From the NCBI RefSeq assembly GCF_000718165.1, contig NZ_JOEY01000001.1, positions 310,001-374,000 on the forward strand: a DNA stretch of 64,000 bases, written 5' to 3'. Shown in pieces: positions 45,295 to 53,757 of the stretch. The stretch's first letter is position 1. Every line of letters begins with the position of its first letter. Source of the stretch: Streptomyces fulvoviolaceus. Lineage in GTDB: Bacteria > Actinomycetota > Actinomycetes > Streptomycetales > Streptomycetaceae. A program made the position numbers and the translations under genes. The notes beneath the pieces were generated by a model, which had not been told where the DNA came from, ran no database searches, and worked only from the letters and a program-made list of their open reading frames with translations.

Positions 45295-46083
45295 TCACGC
45301 CGGTGACGTGACGGCCCCGCCGAGATGTCGGGCGAAGAAGCGGACCGCGCTGTCGGCCTCGAACCTGGGTAGTTCCTTGTGCCTGCCCGCGTTGGCGTGC
45401 AGCGTCTTCTCCTTTGAGGCGAAGGCGTCGAACAGCGCCAGACCGGACTCGCGCGGGATGTGCTCGTCGTCCCACTGGAGCGTGAACTCGATCGGGATGG
45501 TGATCTGCTTCGCCGTCTCGGCGAGGGCGTCGGGCCAGTGGAGACCGAAGGCCGCGGCGGTGATCCTGGGTTCGACCGCCGTCAGCGGAACCCCGATCGC
45601 GGTGCCCATGTTCAGGCCGTAGTAGCCGACCGGCCCTTCGGTGCCGATCTCCGGCAGTTCCTGGAGGGCGTCCAGGGTCGCCCGCCACTCCGGTACGGCG
45701 CGCTCCGCGAGGTGGGCGTTGTAGCGGACGACGATCGGACCGACCGGCTCGCCCGTTGCCATCGCCTGCCGCATCGCGGCGATCTCCTGCTCGTCGTACA
45801 CCGTGCGGGGTCGGCCGTCGTGGCCGGGCGCGTCGATGGCGGCGACGTGGAAACCGCAGCCGGTGACGAGGAGGTGGGCACGGCCCACCATTCCCGGGGC
45901 CTTCTTGTGTGTGCCGCCGCCATGGCCCATCAACACCAGAGGCGCGCGACCGGAGCCGGATGCGGAGCCGGATGCGGATGCGGATGCGGGCGACCAGAGC
46001 ACGCCGGTGACCTCACCCACCGTGAAGTCGCGTTCGATGACACCGTCCGACGATGTCTCCGCAGTGAAATGCACAGAATGCAC
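45295..46083 (-). CDS. Alpha/beta hydrolase with Asn in place of the nucleophile Ser
   Basis: 262 residues from GTG 46083, the best fit to relatives; GTG 46134 extends it without support. The dienelactone-hydrolase-like fold is clear: VLMGHGGGTHKKAPG, FHVAAIDAPGHDGR, and DDEHIPRESGLALFDAFAS with the expected Asp/His at the C terminus. The nucleophile elbow, normally GLSMG, reads GLNMG (Asn158, codon 45610-45612), so ordinary ester hydrolysis is unlikely. A Ser/Ala/Gly insertion near residue 33 is coded by six hexanucleotide units (45952-45987). It may have a binding or altered function, or be decaying. Confidence 0.8.
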   Translation of the reverse strand: MHSVHFTAETSSDGVIERDFTVGEVTGVLWSPASASASGSASGSGRAPLVLMGHGGGTHKKAPGMVGRAHLLVTGCGFHVAAIDAPGHDGRPRTVYDEQEIAAMRQAMATGEPVGPIVVRYNAHLAERAVPEWRATLDALQELPEIGTEGPVGYYGLNMGTAIGVPLTAVEPRITAAAFGLHWPDALAETAKQITIPIEFTLQWDDEHIPRESGLALFDAFASKEKTLHANAGRHKELPRFEADSAVRFFARHLGGAVTSPA

Positions 46084-46512
46084 AGGTAGTTGCCTTTCGG
46101 GAGTGCCTTGTTGTCGAGGCGCTCCCGGCGACACCTATGTCAATGGCCCGACCGTGAAGAAGAGGGGAGCACCCACTTGGATCCAGCGTTCATGGGTCTC
46201 ACCTCCTCCAGCGATGTCACGATCTCCTGCAAGCTAGCAGCGCGAACGCCCTCCCGCCCAACCCTTTCCCTGCCGACCAGCGGTGCACGGCTCACCCACC
46301 GGCTCACCCACCGGCGCGCCGCACGTCGCGCGGTTCGCCGCCGGTACGCCGTTGCGCAACCGTTTCACCGGTTGGGATGAAGCCGAGGTCGTGCCGGCCG
46401 ATGCGGGGCACGAGGCTGTGAAACTTGGGTGCCCCGGCGCGGATTGCCGTTGACGGCTCTTCTCCTCGCGCCGCCGTACTCGGTCACCTGTCACAGCTCC
46501 CGGAGTTCCGCC
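46084..46512. other. Divergent intergenic region, no gene
   Basis: About 430 bases between the hydrolase and a membrane-protein gene. It holds a CTCACCCACCGG direct repeat near 46290-46315 and an inverted repeat CAACCG...CGGTTG (46357-46374) that may be an operator. No coding frame with sensible codon use was seen. Confidence 0.55.
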
Positions 46513-47211
46513 ATGCCCGCCGTTCCCTCCGCCACCTCAGACAGCCCTCCGGCCTCCGCGCCGACGCACCAGGACGAGCCGGACACCCGGCTCCAGCAGG
46601 ACGCCGGCCCCGACCCCCGGCCCGAATCGGGTATTCGATGGCGTCGCAGGCTCGCCACCTCTCTCGCCGTGGCGGCGTCGCTGGCCACCGTCGTCTCCCT
46701 GGGAGTCACACTCCTCGGCGGCAGAGGCGACGGAGCGGACGGGTCAGACGGGTCAGACGGCAAGGCAGGGAGCAGCACCCTGGCCGACGGCGGACAACTG
46801 CGCGACGGTACGCAGAAGTTGACCTCGAGCATCTCCGTCGGCAGTCGTGACGCCGGCATCGGGCAGTGCGAGTTCGTCCAGGGGCAGTTGACCGGCCCTC
46901 TCCCCGAGAACAAGCAGATCGCCGTTTTCGTCGAGGACAACCACGGCGAGACGTGGCTGCAAGAGGCTCCCGACTTCCCGAAGTTCCAGGTCCCCGCGAA
47001 CCAGCGCCGCAGTTGGAACACCAGCGTGACGCTCGGCGATCCGAAGAGCGCCCACGACCATCTGGAGTTCACCATCCGGGTCGTACTGCTGCCCTCGACC
47101 GAATCCCCGGTGTGGGGCGGGAAAGCCCCCGTCGGCATCAAGCCGAGCTGGACGAAACTCTCGTACCTCGAGGTCACCCGCCAGAACAGCGCCCACCACT
47201 GCCAGAGGTGA
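46513..47211 (+). CDS. Membrane-anchored secreted protein of unknown function
   Basis: 232 residues. A Pro/Asp-rich N terminus of about 45 residues, an Arg cluster and one membrane helix (RLATSLAVAASLATVVSLGVTLLG), then a Gly/Asp linker and an outer domain. That domain has CEFVQGQLTGPLPENKQIAVFVED and SWTKLSYLEVTRQNSAHHCQR, suggesting a Cys pair and a beta-sandwich. The function is not recognised. ATG 46513 follows GGAG; earlier frames lie in noncoding-like sequence. Confidence 0.7.
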   Translation: MPAVPSATSDSPPASAPTHQDEPDTRLQQDAGPDPRPESGIRWRRRLATSLAVAASLATVVSLGVTLLGGRGDGADGSDGSDGKAGSSTLADGGQLRDGTQKLTSSISVGSRDAGIGQCEFVQGQLTGPLPENKQIAVFVEDNHGETWLQEAPDFPKFQVPANQRRSWNTSVTLGDPKSAHDHLEFTIRVVLLPSTESPVWGGKAPVGIKPSWTKLSYLEVTRQNSAHHCQR

Positions 47212-47224
47212 CCCTGCCGTGCGG

Positions 47225-47647
47225 CTACGCCGGTACGAGCAGCGCCGCCGCACCCAGCAGATCGACGACGAAGCACCACTCCGCCCACGCCCGCGGTACG
47301 ACCTTCCCGGACCGGTGATGGACCACGTCCCAGACGGCGTGCCCCAGCCAGCCCGCCGCCAGGACGTACCGCGCGACGGTGTCGTCCACCGCGACGGCCA
47401 CCAGGGCGACGGCGCCGAAGGCGAGCAGGCCGGCGGCCTGGAGGGTGAGTGCGCCCGGGGTGCGGAGCTCTCCGCGTACGGCGCCGAAGGCCAGGTAGCA
47501 GAGCGGCATGAGGACCAGGAGCCCGGCCAGGAGCTCCAGGGCGGGGAGGCCGTCCGCGAAGGTCGCGACCGCGACGCCGACGGCCAGCAGGGTGGGCCAA
47601 CGGTGCATGGTCCGCATGGACCGGGTGTGCAAGGACTCGGCCAACAT
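47225..47647 (-). CDS. Small membrane protein (four helices)
   Basis: 140 residues with four hydrophobic segments (TLLAVGVAVATFADGLPALELL; LLVLMPLCYLAFGAV; LTLQAAGLLAFGAVALVAVAV; WCFVVDLLGAAALLV). HAVWDVVHHR lies before the last helix. ATG 47647 has GGGAGAAG upstream. It is convergent with the preceding gene (13-base gap) and divergent from the DJ-1/AraC regulator, which may control it. Function unknown. Confidence 0.75.
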   Translation of the reverse strand: MLAESLHTRSMRTMHRWPTLLAVGVAVATFADGLPALELLAGLLVLMPLCYLAFGAVRGELRTPGALTLQAAGLLAFGAVALVAVAVDDTVARYVLAAGWLGHAVWDVVHHRSGKVVPRAWAEWCFVVDLLGAAALLVPA

Positions 47648-47775
47648 GGCTTCTCCCGAGGGTTGTTGATGCCGGACGACTCCACTGTTGGACCACGCGG
47701 TCACCAAGAGCGCGACGCGGAGCAGGAGTTGTCCGGAACCTTGGGACCCCGGTCCTTTCCGCATAGGGTTGAGCC

Positions 47776-48792
47776 GTGGACGAACGGCTGATGGTGATCG
47801 TCGGCTATGACACCGCCGAACTGCTGGACATCGCCTGCGTGACCACGCCGTTGGCCATGGCGAACGCACACGTCACGGCACTCACAGACGCCACGGCGAA
47901 CGCGCTCGGCTCCCCCTCCCGCCCCTACCGCGTCACCGTGGCCTGCCCCGGCGGCGCCTCCTTCACCTGCGGCTCGGGGCTGACGCTGCAGGGGCAGCAG
48001 TCCCTGGAACAACTCATCGGCCCGCTCGACACGTTGATCGTCTCCGGTGGCGCGGGCGCTGGCCACGAGCGGGCCGCGTCCGATCCCCGGCTGCTCGGCC
48101 ATGTCCGGCGCCTGGCCCGGGAGAGCAGCCGGGTGGTCTCCGTGTGCACCGGGGCCGGCATCCTGGCCGCCGCCGGACTGCTGGACGGCCGCCGGGCCAC
48201 CACGCACTGGCGGTTCGCCGCCCAACTCGCCGCCCGTCACCCGAAGGTCGTCGTCGATCCCGACCCCATCTATATCCGCGACGGCAATGTCTATACGGCT
48301 GCGGGCATCACCAGCGCCCTGGACCTCACCCTCGCCCTCATCGAGGAGGACCACGGCGCCGAGGTGGCCCGCGGTGTGGCGCGGGACCTCGTCACCTACC
48401 TCCAACGGCCGGGAAACCAGGCGCAGATGAGCCTGCACACCGCGGCCCCGCCACCCAGGAACGACCTGGTCCGCCGACTGGTCGAGTACATCACCGGCCA
48501 CCCGGACCACGACCTGAACGCCACCGCGCTCGCGGCCCGCGCCGGCGTCACCCCACGCCACCTCACCCGGCTGTTCCAGGAGGAACTCGGCCAGACCCCG
48601 GGCCGTTTCGTACGCCAGTCGCGCACCGAGGCCGCCGCCCACCTCCTGGCCTCCACCACCCTCCCCATGGCGAGCGTGGCCACCCGCTGCGGCCTGGGCA
48701 CGGCCGAGACCCTGCGGCAGGCGTTCACCAGCCGCTACGGCATCTCACCGTCCCGGTACCGGGCCACGCAGGCCGCCGAAGGAACGGCCTAG
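47776..48792 (+). CDS. GlxA-type regulator: DJ-1/PfpI domain plus AraC HTH
   Basis: 338 residues. Residues 1-200 are a DJ-1/PfpI domain (DTLIVSGGAGAG; VVSVCTGAGILAAAGLLDGRRATTHW, with the Cys at the nucleophile elbow). Residues 235-335 are an AraC double HTH (NATALAARAGVTPRHLTRLFQEELGQTPGRFVRQSR; GLGTAETLRQAFTSRYGISPSRYR). Family members respond to amines, betaines or similar. GTG 47776. It faces the membrane-protein gene at 47647 and is convergent with a VOC protein gene 2 bases away. Confidence 0.92.
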   Translation: MDERLMVIVGYDTAELLDIACVTTPLAMANAHVTALTDATANALGSPSRPYRVTVACPGGASFTCGSGLTLQGQQSLEQLIGPLDTLIVSGGAGAGHERAASDPRLLGHVRRLARESSRVVSVCTGAGILAAAGLLDGRRATTHWRFAAQLAARHPKVVVDPDPIYIRDGNVYTAAGITSALDLTLALIEEDHGAEVARGVARDLVTYLQRPGNQAQMSLHTAAPPPRNDLVRRLVEYITGHPDHDLNATALAARAGVTPRHLTRLFQEELGQTPGRFVRQSRTEAAAHLLASTTLPMASVATRCGLGTAETLRQAFTSRYGISPSRYRATQAAEGTA

Positions 48793-48794
48793 CG

Positions 48795-49178
48795 TCAGCC
48801 CCCGCTGCCGTACGGCCGCGTCAGGATCTCCAGGTTGTGCCCGTTCGGATCGTCGAAGTACGCACCCCGGCCCCCGTCGTTGCGATTGATCTCGCCGGAA
48901 CGACGGTGGAACGGGTCCGCCCAGTACGTCAGCCCGGCCTCCCGCACGCGCGCGAAGATCGTGTCGAAGTCGTCCTCGGAGACGAGGAAGGCGTAGTGCT
49001 GCGGCGTGATGGCGTCGGCGGTGTCGATGTAGTCGAGGGTCACGCCGTTCGGGATCTCGATCGGGGCGAAGGGGCCCCACTCCGGACTCACCTTCAGTCC
49101 CAGGATGTCGGCCAGGAAGCGGGCCGAGGCGTTCTTGTCGTGCGCGGCGACGATGGTGTGGTTCAGGTGAACGGTCAT
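48795..49178 (-). CDS. VOC (glyoxalase/bleomycin-resistance fold) family protein
   Basis: 127 residues, one VOC unit. LNHTIVAAHDKNASARFLADILGL gives the first metal His (TVHLNHT), QHYAFLVSEDDFDTIFARV the second, and GAYFDDPNGHNLEIL the Glu of the C-terminal motif, so the metal site can form. Enzyme class cannot be told from this. ATG 49178, upstream of which lies the iron box of the divergent transporter. Confidence 0.88.
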   Translation of the reverse strand: MTVHLNHTIVAAHDKNASARFLADILGLKVSPEWGPFAPIEIPNGVTLDYIDTADAITPQHYAFLVSEDDFDTIFARVREAGLTYWADPFHRRSGEINRNDGGRGAYFDDPNGHNLEILTRPYGSGG

Positions 49179-49218
49179 CGTATAGGCCTCCTCGTTCAGA
49201 CCATACTCCTCGACCGTT

Positions 49219-49237
49219 TAAGGTAAGGCTTGCCTTA
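49219..49237. promoter_or_regulatory. Iron box (DmdR/DtxR-type operator)
   Basis: TAAGGTAAGGCTTGCCTTA is an imperfect 19-base palindrome matching the actinobacterial iron-box type. It lies 55 bases upstream of the siderophore-binding lipoprotein gene. Iron-bound DmdR would repress the operon, so uptake is induced by iron shortage. Confidence 0.85.
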
Positions 49238-49291
49238 GAAAGCCTCTGGGGACTTGCCGCAGCAAACCTTGAGAACGTCGGAGTGCCAGTC

Positions 49292-50341
49292 GTGCGTACA
49301 GCAGCAGTGAAGGCCGTCCTGGCCGCGACCGTGGTCGGAGGGCTGCTCGCCGGCTGCTCGTCCTCGTCCTCGGACAGCGGTGACAGCGGCACCGCCAAAG
49401 AAGCCCGCAACCCCGTGATGGGCGCCTCGGAGGGGCCGTCCGCCGCGCCGAGCACCCTCGCCGACGGCATGGGCGCCGACACGGACACCGACGGCACCTT
49501 CCCGCGCACCGTCACGCACTTCAAGGGCAAGACGACCCTCAAGGCCGAGCCGAAGAAGATCGCCGTCCTCAGCACCGGCCAGCTCGACGACCTCCTCTCC
49601 CTGGGCGTCGTACCCACGGCCACCACCCGCGCCGACAACGCCGGCCTGGTGCCCGACTACCTCGCGGACGCCTTCCCGAAGGACAAGTCCGCGCTCGCCG
49701 ACATGACCGACGCGGGCACCCGCCAGGCCCCCAACCTGGAGTCCCTCGCCGCCGCCAAGCCGGACCTGATCCTGGCCAACGACTCGCTCGGCGACCTCTA
49801 CCCCAAGCTGTCGAAGATCGCGCCCACCGTGATCACGGCGGGCAACGGCATCAACTGGAAGCGCGACCTGCTGCTCGTCGGCGAGGCGGTCGGCAAGGGC
49901 GAGGCGGCCCAGGATCTGCTGGATGACATCGTTGCCGACGCCAAGGCGAAGGGCTCCGCGCTCGACGGCGACCCCACCGTCTCCATGGTCCGCTTCACCC
50001 CCGACCGCACCCGCATGTTCGGCGTCTCCTCCTTCACCGGTTCCATCGCCGTCGACATGGGGCTGTCGCGCCCCAAGTCCCAGCAGTTCAACGCCATCTC
50101 GGAGGACATCGGCGCCGAGAGCGTCGACACCGCCGACGGTGACTGGATCTTCTACTCCGTCCAGGGCGACGCCTCCGAGACCGACGCGGCGAGCGTGCTG
50201 GCCGGGCCCCTGTGGAAGTCGATGAAGGCGGTCGAGGCCGGGCAGGCCGTGAAGGTCGACGACGACCCCTGGTACCTCAACGCCGGCCCCAGCGCCGCGC
50301 GTCTGGTGATCTCCCAGCTCGCCGAGCACATCGGCAAGTGA
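49292..50341 (+). CDS. Iron-siderophore ABC binding lipoprotein
   Basis: 349 residues. A signal peptide ends in lipobox LLAGC (GGLLAGCSSSS). The FecB/FhuD-type fold is seen in PKKIAVLSTGQLDDLLSLGVVP, LESLAAAKPDLILAND, PTVITAGNGINWKRDLLLVGEAVG and LWKSMKAVEAGQAVKVDDDPWY. It captures a ferric siderophore outside the membrane and hands it to the FecCD-like permeases that follow. GTG 49292 is favoured because GGAG lies 8 bases upstream; GTG 49283 overlaps that site. Its stop overlaps the permease start. Confidence 0.93.
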   Translation: MRTAAVKAVLAATVVGGLLAGCSSSSSDSGDSGTAKEARNPVMGASEGPSAAPSTLADGMGADTDTDGTFPRTVTHFKGKTTLKAEPKKIAVLSTGQLDDLLSLGVVPTATTRADNAGLVPDYLADAFPKDKSALADMTDAGTRQAPNLESLAAAKPDLILANDSLGDLYPKLSKIAPTVITAGNGINWKRDLLLVGEAVGKGEAAQDLLDDIVADAKAKGSALDGDPTVSMVRFTPDRTRMFGVSSFTGSIAVDMGLSRPKSQQFNAISEDIGAESVDTADGDWIFYSVQGDASETDAASVLAGPLWKSMKAVEAGQAVKVDDDPWYLNAGPSAARLVISQLAEHIGK

Positions 50342-51327
50342 GCCCGAAGAACCTCGCCTGGCCGGCGGCCGTCCTCGCGGTGGCCGCCGCCGGCCTGCTC
50401 AGCCTCGCCGTCGGCACCCGTGCCGTACCGCTGTCGGCCGTCCTCGACGCCCTGCTGCACGGCGGGGGTTCGCCGGACGCCCTTGTCGTACGGTCGCTGC
50501 GGGTGCCGCGGACCGAGGTCGGGCTGACGGCGGGCGCCGCGCTCGGGCTCGCCGGGGCGGCGCTCCAGGCCGTCACCCGCAATCCGCTCGCCGACCCGGG
50601 CATCCTCGGGCTGAGCCAGGGCGCGGCGGCGGGTGTGGTTCTCGCCCTCTCCTTCGGGCTCGCGAACGGCTTCGGCGGCTATGTCTGGTACGCCTTCGCC
50701 GGTGCCGTCGTCGCCGCGTGCCTGGTGTACGGCATCGCCGTGCGCGGACGCGGCGGGGCCTCGCCGGTCAAGCTGGCGCTGGCGGGAACGGCCCTGTCGG
50801 CCATGACGGCCGGGGGCACGACGGTCGTCCTCACCTCCAGCTCGGCCACGCTGGACCAGTTCCGGTTCTGGCAGGTGGGCGCGCTGAGCGGGCGGGACGC
50901 GGGGACGGTCGTGGACATGCTGCCGTTTCTCCTCGCGGGGGCGGTGCTGGTGCTGGCGTGTGCGCGGGGGCTGGACGCGCTGGCCCTCGGCGACGAGACG
51001 GCTCGGGCGCTGGGGCATCGGGTTCAGCTGGTGCGGGGGGTTGCTGCGCTGGGGGCGACGCTGCTGACCGCTGCGGCGGTGGCTGCGGCGGGGCCGATCG
51101 CGTTCGTGGGGCTGGCGGTGCCGCATCTGGCTCGGCGGCTGGTCTCGGGGGGACATCGTGCGGTGCTGCCCTTGTCCGCGCTGCTCGGGGCCGCGTTGTT
51201 GGTGGGCGCGGATGTTGCGGGGCGGGTGGTGCGGGCTCCGGCCGAGGTGCCGGCGGGGGTTATGACGGCGTTGGTGGGGGTGCCGGTGCTGGTTGTGCTG
51301 GTACGGCGGAGAGGTACGGCTTCGTGA
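50338..51327 (+). CDS. Siderophore ABC permease 1 (FecCD family)
   Basis: 329 residues with about nine to ten hydrophobic segments. Family marks: LRVPRTEVGLTAGAALGLAGAALQAVTRNPLADPGILGLSQGAA, the NPLA/DP loop, and AAAGPIAFVGLAVPHLARRLV, the cytosolic coupling region that contacts the ATPase. GTG 50338 is coupled to the previous stop by a GTGA overlap. It pairs with the next permease to form a heterodimeric channel. Late in the gene the GC content and codon use shift to more GGG and GTG codons. Confidence 0.93.
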   Translation: MSPKNLAWPAAVLAVAAAGLLSLAVGTRAVPLSAVLDALLHGGGSPDALVVRSLRVPRTEVGLTAGAALGLAGAALQAVTRNPLADPGILGLSQGAAAGVVLALSFGLANGFGGYVWYAFAGAVVAACLVYGIAVRGRGGASPVKLALAGTALSAMTAGGTTVVLTSSSATLDQFRFWQVGALSGRDAGTVVDMLPFLLAGAVLVLACARGLDALALGDETARALGHRVQLVRGVAALGATLLTAAAVAAAGPIAFVGLAVPHLARRLVSGGHRAVLPLSALLGAALLVGADVAGRVVRAPAEVPAGVMTALVGVPVLVVLVRRRGTAS

Positions 51328-52502
51328 AGGGTGACCGGCGTTGGGGCTGGCCGGGGGTGGGTGGCGCAGCCCGGCGCCGGCGGGGTGCCGCCTTCTGTGG
51401 GTCGGGAGCCGCCCCAGGCGGCACGATTGCCCGCGGCTTGAGGGGGACGGCGCCAGCTGCCCGCGGGCTGACGGCGGGGCACACCCTCCTCCGTCCCCAC
51501 CCCCGCGTCTCCCTCCTCCTCCACCGCCGCTCGGCCGCCGTATCCGCCGCCCTTCTCGTCCTTCTCGCCGCCGTCATGCTCGCCTCCGCCTGCCTCGGCC
51601 AGACCTACGTCTCCCCCGCCGAGGTCTGGCACACCCTGCGCACCGGATCCGGGCCGTACGACCTGATCGTCGGCGAGTTGCGCGTACCCCGGATCGTGGT
51701 CGGCGCGCTCGTCGGCGCCGCGCTCGGGCTGTCCGGTGCGCTGGTGCAGTCCGTCACCCGCAACCCCCTCGCCAGCCCCGACGTCATCGGCGTGGGCCAC
51801 GGCGCCGCCGCCGCGACCGTCCTCGCGCTCTCGACCGGCATGGTCGCCTCCCCCAGCGCGATGCCCGTCATCTCCGTCGCGGGCGGGCTCGCGGCCGCCG
51901 CCCTCGTCTACGTACTGGCCTGGCGCCACGGCATGCAGCCGAACCGTTTCGTGCTCACCGGGGTCGGGATCGGCGTCGCGCTGTCCGCGATCGTCCAGCT
52001 GTATCTCACCGACAGCGAGCTGGAGGCCGCCGAGCAGATCAAGCTGTGGCTGACCGGCAGTCTCAACGGGCGGGGCTGGGAGCAGGCGGGGCCCCTGGCC
52101 GTCGTACTGCTGCTGTGTCTGCCCGCGCTGGTGTGGGCGGGCCGGGCGCTGCGGCCGCTCGGCCTTGACCCGGACACGGCGGCCGCGCTCGGAGTGCGGG
52201 TGGACCGGGTGCGGCTCGGGCTCACCGTGCTCGGGGTCGTTCTCGCAGCGACAGCGACCGGCGCGGCGGGCCCTATCGGGTTCGTCGCCCTGACCTCGCC
52301 CCAGCTGGCCCGGCGGCTGACCCGCACGCCCCAACTTCCCCTGCTGTGCTCGGCGTTGACGGGCGCGTTCGTCCTGGTCGCCGCCGACCTCGCGGCCCGC
52401 ACGCTGCTGCCGCCGCTGGAGATCCCGGTCGGGGCGCTGACGTCCCTCGTCGGGGGGCCGTATCTGCTGTGGCTGCTGGGGCGGCGTACGGCGACACGCT
52501 GA
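51324..52502 (+). CDS. Siderophore ABC permease 2 (FecCD family) with repeat-derived N terminus
   Basis: 392 residues from GTG 51324, which overlaps the previous TGA and follows GGAGAGG, so it is the likely start. The FecCD domain begins only near residue 65 (LLLHRRSAAVSAALLVLLAAVML) and ends GGPYLLWLLGRR; NPLASPDVIGVGHGAA and GPIGFVALTSPQLARRL are family motifs. The first 60 residues are Arg/Gly rich and the coding bases 51347-51426 match a repeat found inverted at 60741-60820. So a mobile repeat appears to be translated. No ATPase gene follows; an ATPase from elsewhere must power it. Confidence 0.88.
   Translation: MKGDRRWGWPGVGGAARRRRGAAFCGSGAAPGGTIARGLRGTAPAARGLTAGHTLLRPHPRVSLLLHRRSAAVSAALLVLLAAVMLASACLGQTYVSPAEVWHTLRTGSGPYDLIVGELRVPRIVVGALVGAALGLSGALVQSVTRNPLASPDVIGVGHGAAAATVLALSTGMVASPSAMPVISVAGGLAAAALVYVLAWRHGMQPNRFVLTGVGIGVALSAIVQLYLTDSELEAAEQIKLWLTGSLNGRGWEQAGPLAVVLLLCLPALVWAGRALRPLGLDPDTAAALGVRVDRVRLGLTVLGVVLAATATGAAGPIGFVALTSPQLARRLTRTPQLPLLCSALTGAFVLVAADLAARTLLPPLEIPVGALTSLVGGPYLLWLLGRRTATR
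51347..51426 (+). repeat. 80-bp dispersed repeat, copy inside the permease 2 frame
   Basis: Shares GGGGGTGGGT, GGTGCCGCCTTCTGT and GCCGCCCC..GGCGGCACG with the complement of 60741-60820, in the same order. Gene-edge position and the shared order show a real repeat family. Confidence 0.75.
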
Positions 52503-52546
52503 GGGCCCCGGCAGAAGAACCGCCGGGGCCCCACACGAAGCGAGGA

Positions 52547-53587
52547 TCAGATGGTGGCCGTGTCGATCACGAACCGGTACCGGACATCGCTCGCCAGCAC
52601 CCGCTCGTACGCCTCGTTGATCTCGTCGGCGCGGATCAGCTCGATCTCCGCGCCGAAGCCGTGCTCGGCGCAGAAGTCCAGCATCTCCTGGGTCTCCTGG
52701 ATGCCGCCGATGCCGGAGCCGGCGAGGGTCTTGCGGCCGCCGATCACCGAGAAGAGGTTGAGGGCGACGGGCTCCTCGGGGGCGCCGACGTTCACGAAGG
52801 CGCCGTCCGTCTTGAGCAGGGACAGGTAGGCGTCCAGGTTCAGCGGGGCCGAGACCGTGGACAGGATGAGGTCGAAGGTGCCCGCGAGCTCCTTGAAGGT
52901 CGCCTCGTCGCTGGTCGCGTAGTAGTGGTCCGCGCCCAGCTTCAGGCCGTCGTCCTGCTTGCGCAGGGACTGCGAGAGGACGGTCACCTCGGCGCCCAGC
53001 GCGTGCGCGATCTTGACGCCCATGTGGCCGAGGCCGCCCATGCCGAGGATGGCGACCTTCTTGCCGGGGCCGGCGTTCCAGTGCTTGAGCGGGGAGTACG
53101 TGGTGATGCCGGCGCACAGGAGCGGGGCGGCCTCGTCGAGGGCCAGGCCCTCCGGAATGGTGACGACGAAGTTCTCGTCGACGACGATCTTCTCGGCATA
53201 GCCGCCGTAGGTGGGCTCGCCGTCCTTGCCGACGGCGTTGTACGTGCCGACGTTGCCCCCCGTGCAGTACTGCTCCAGGCCCGCCTTGCAGTTGTCGCAC
53301 TCGCGGCAGGAGTCGACCATGCAGCCGACGCCCACCCGGTCGCCGACCTGGAACTTCGTGACACCGGGGCCCACCTCGGAGACGATGCCCGCGATCTCGT
53401 GACCGGGCACCATCGGGAAGATCGCCTCGCCCCAGCCCTCGTGGACCTGGTGGATGTCGGAGTGACAGATGCCGGCGAACCTGATGTCGATCAGGACGTC
53501 GAATTCACGGACCGCACGGCGCTCGATGGTGGTGCGCTCCAGCGGAGCCTTGGCGGCGGGGGCGGCGTATGCGGCGACAGTGGTCAT
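52547..53587 (-). CDS. Zinc alcohol dehydrogenase (CAD/YahK-like)
   Basis: 346 residues. Catalytic zinc ligands are the Cys of GICHSD and the His-Glu of PGHEIAG. The structural zinc site is [15 protein letters not shown]. The nucleotide fold has [27 protein letters not shown], consistent with NADP(H). It should reduce aldehydes or oxidise alcohols; the natural substrate is unknown. ATG 53587 follows TAGGAG. It is divergent from the XRE regulator at 53758, which may control it. Confidence 0.94.
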   Translation of the reverse strand: MTTVAAYAAPAAKAPLERTTIERRAVREFDVLIDIRFAGICHSDIHQVHEGWGEAIFPMVPGHEIAGIVSEVGPGVTKFQVGDRVGVGCMVDSCRECDNCKAGLEQYCTGGNVGTYNAVGKDGEPTYGGYAEKIVVDENFVVTIPEGLALDEAAPLLCAGITTYSPLKHWNAGPGKKVAILGMGGLGHMGVKIAHALGAEVTVLSQSLRKQDDGLKLGADHYYATSDEATFKELAGTFDLILSTVSAPLNLDAYLSLLKTDGAFVNVGAPEEPVALNLFSVIGGRKTLAGSGIGGIQETQEMLDFCAEHGFGAEIELIRADEINEAYERVLASDVRYRFVIDTATI

Positions 53588-53757
53588 GCCGGGGTTCTCC
53601 TAGCAGAGGGGTCGCGCCCGGCTGCCTTCCGGCCGGGCACGAGAGCCAGCCTGCCAGAGGGCACAGCGTTCACCCAGGTCACGGCTCTGCGTACGTCCGC
53701 TGGTCCTACTACTGGCGGGGTCAGGCTCGTGAGCGTACGACCGTGAATACTTGAGGC

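Noticed and set aside
51024..53300. 758-codon minus-strand open frame
   Set aside because: Antisense to the FecCD permease genes and out of frame with the alcohol dehydrogenase; no recognisable domain.
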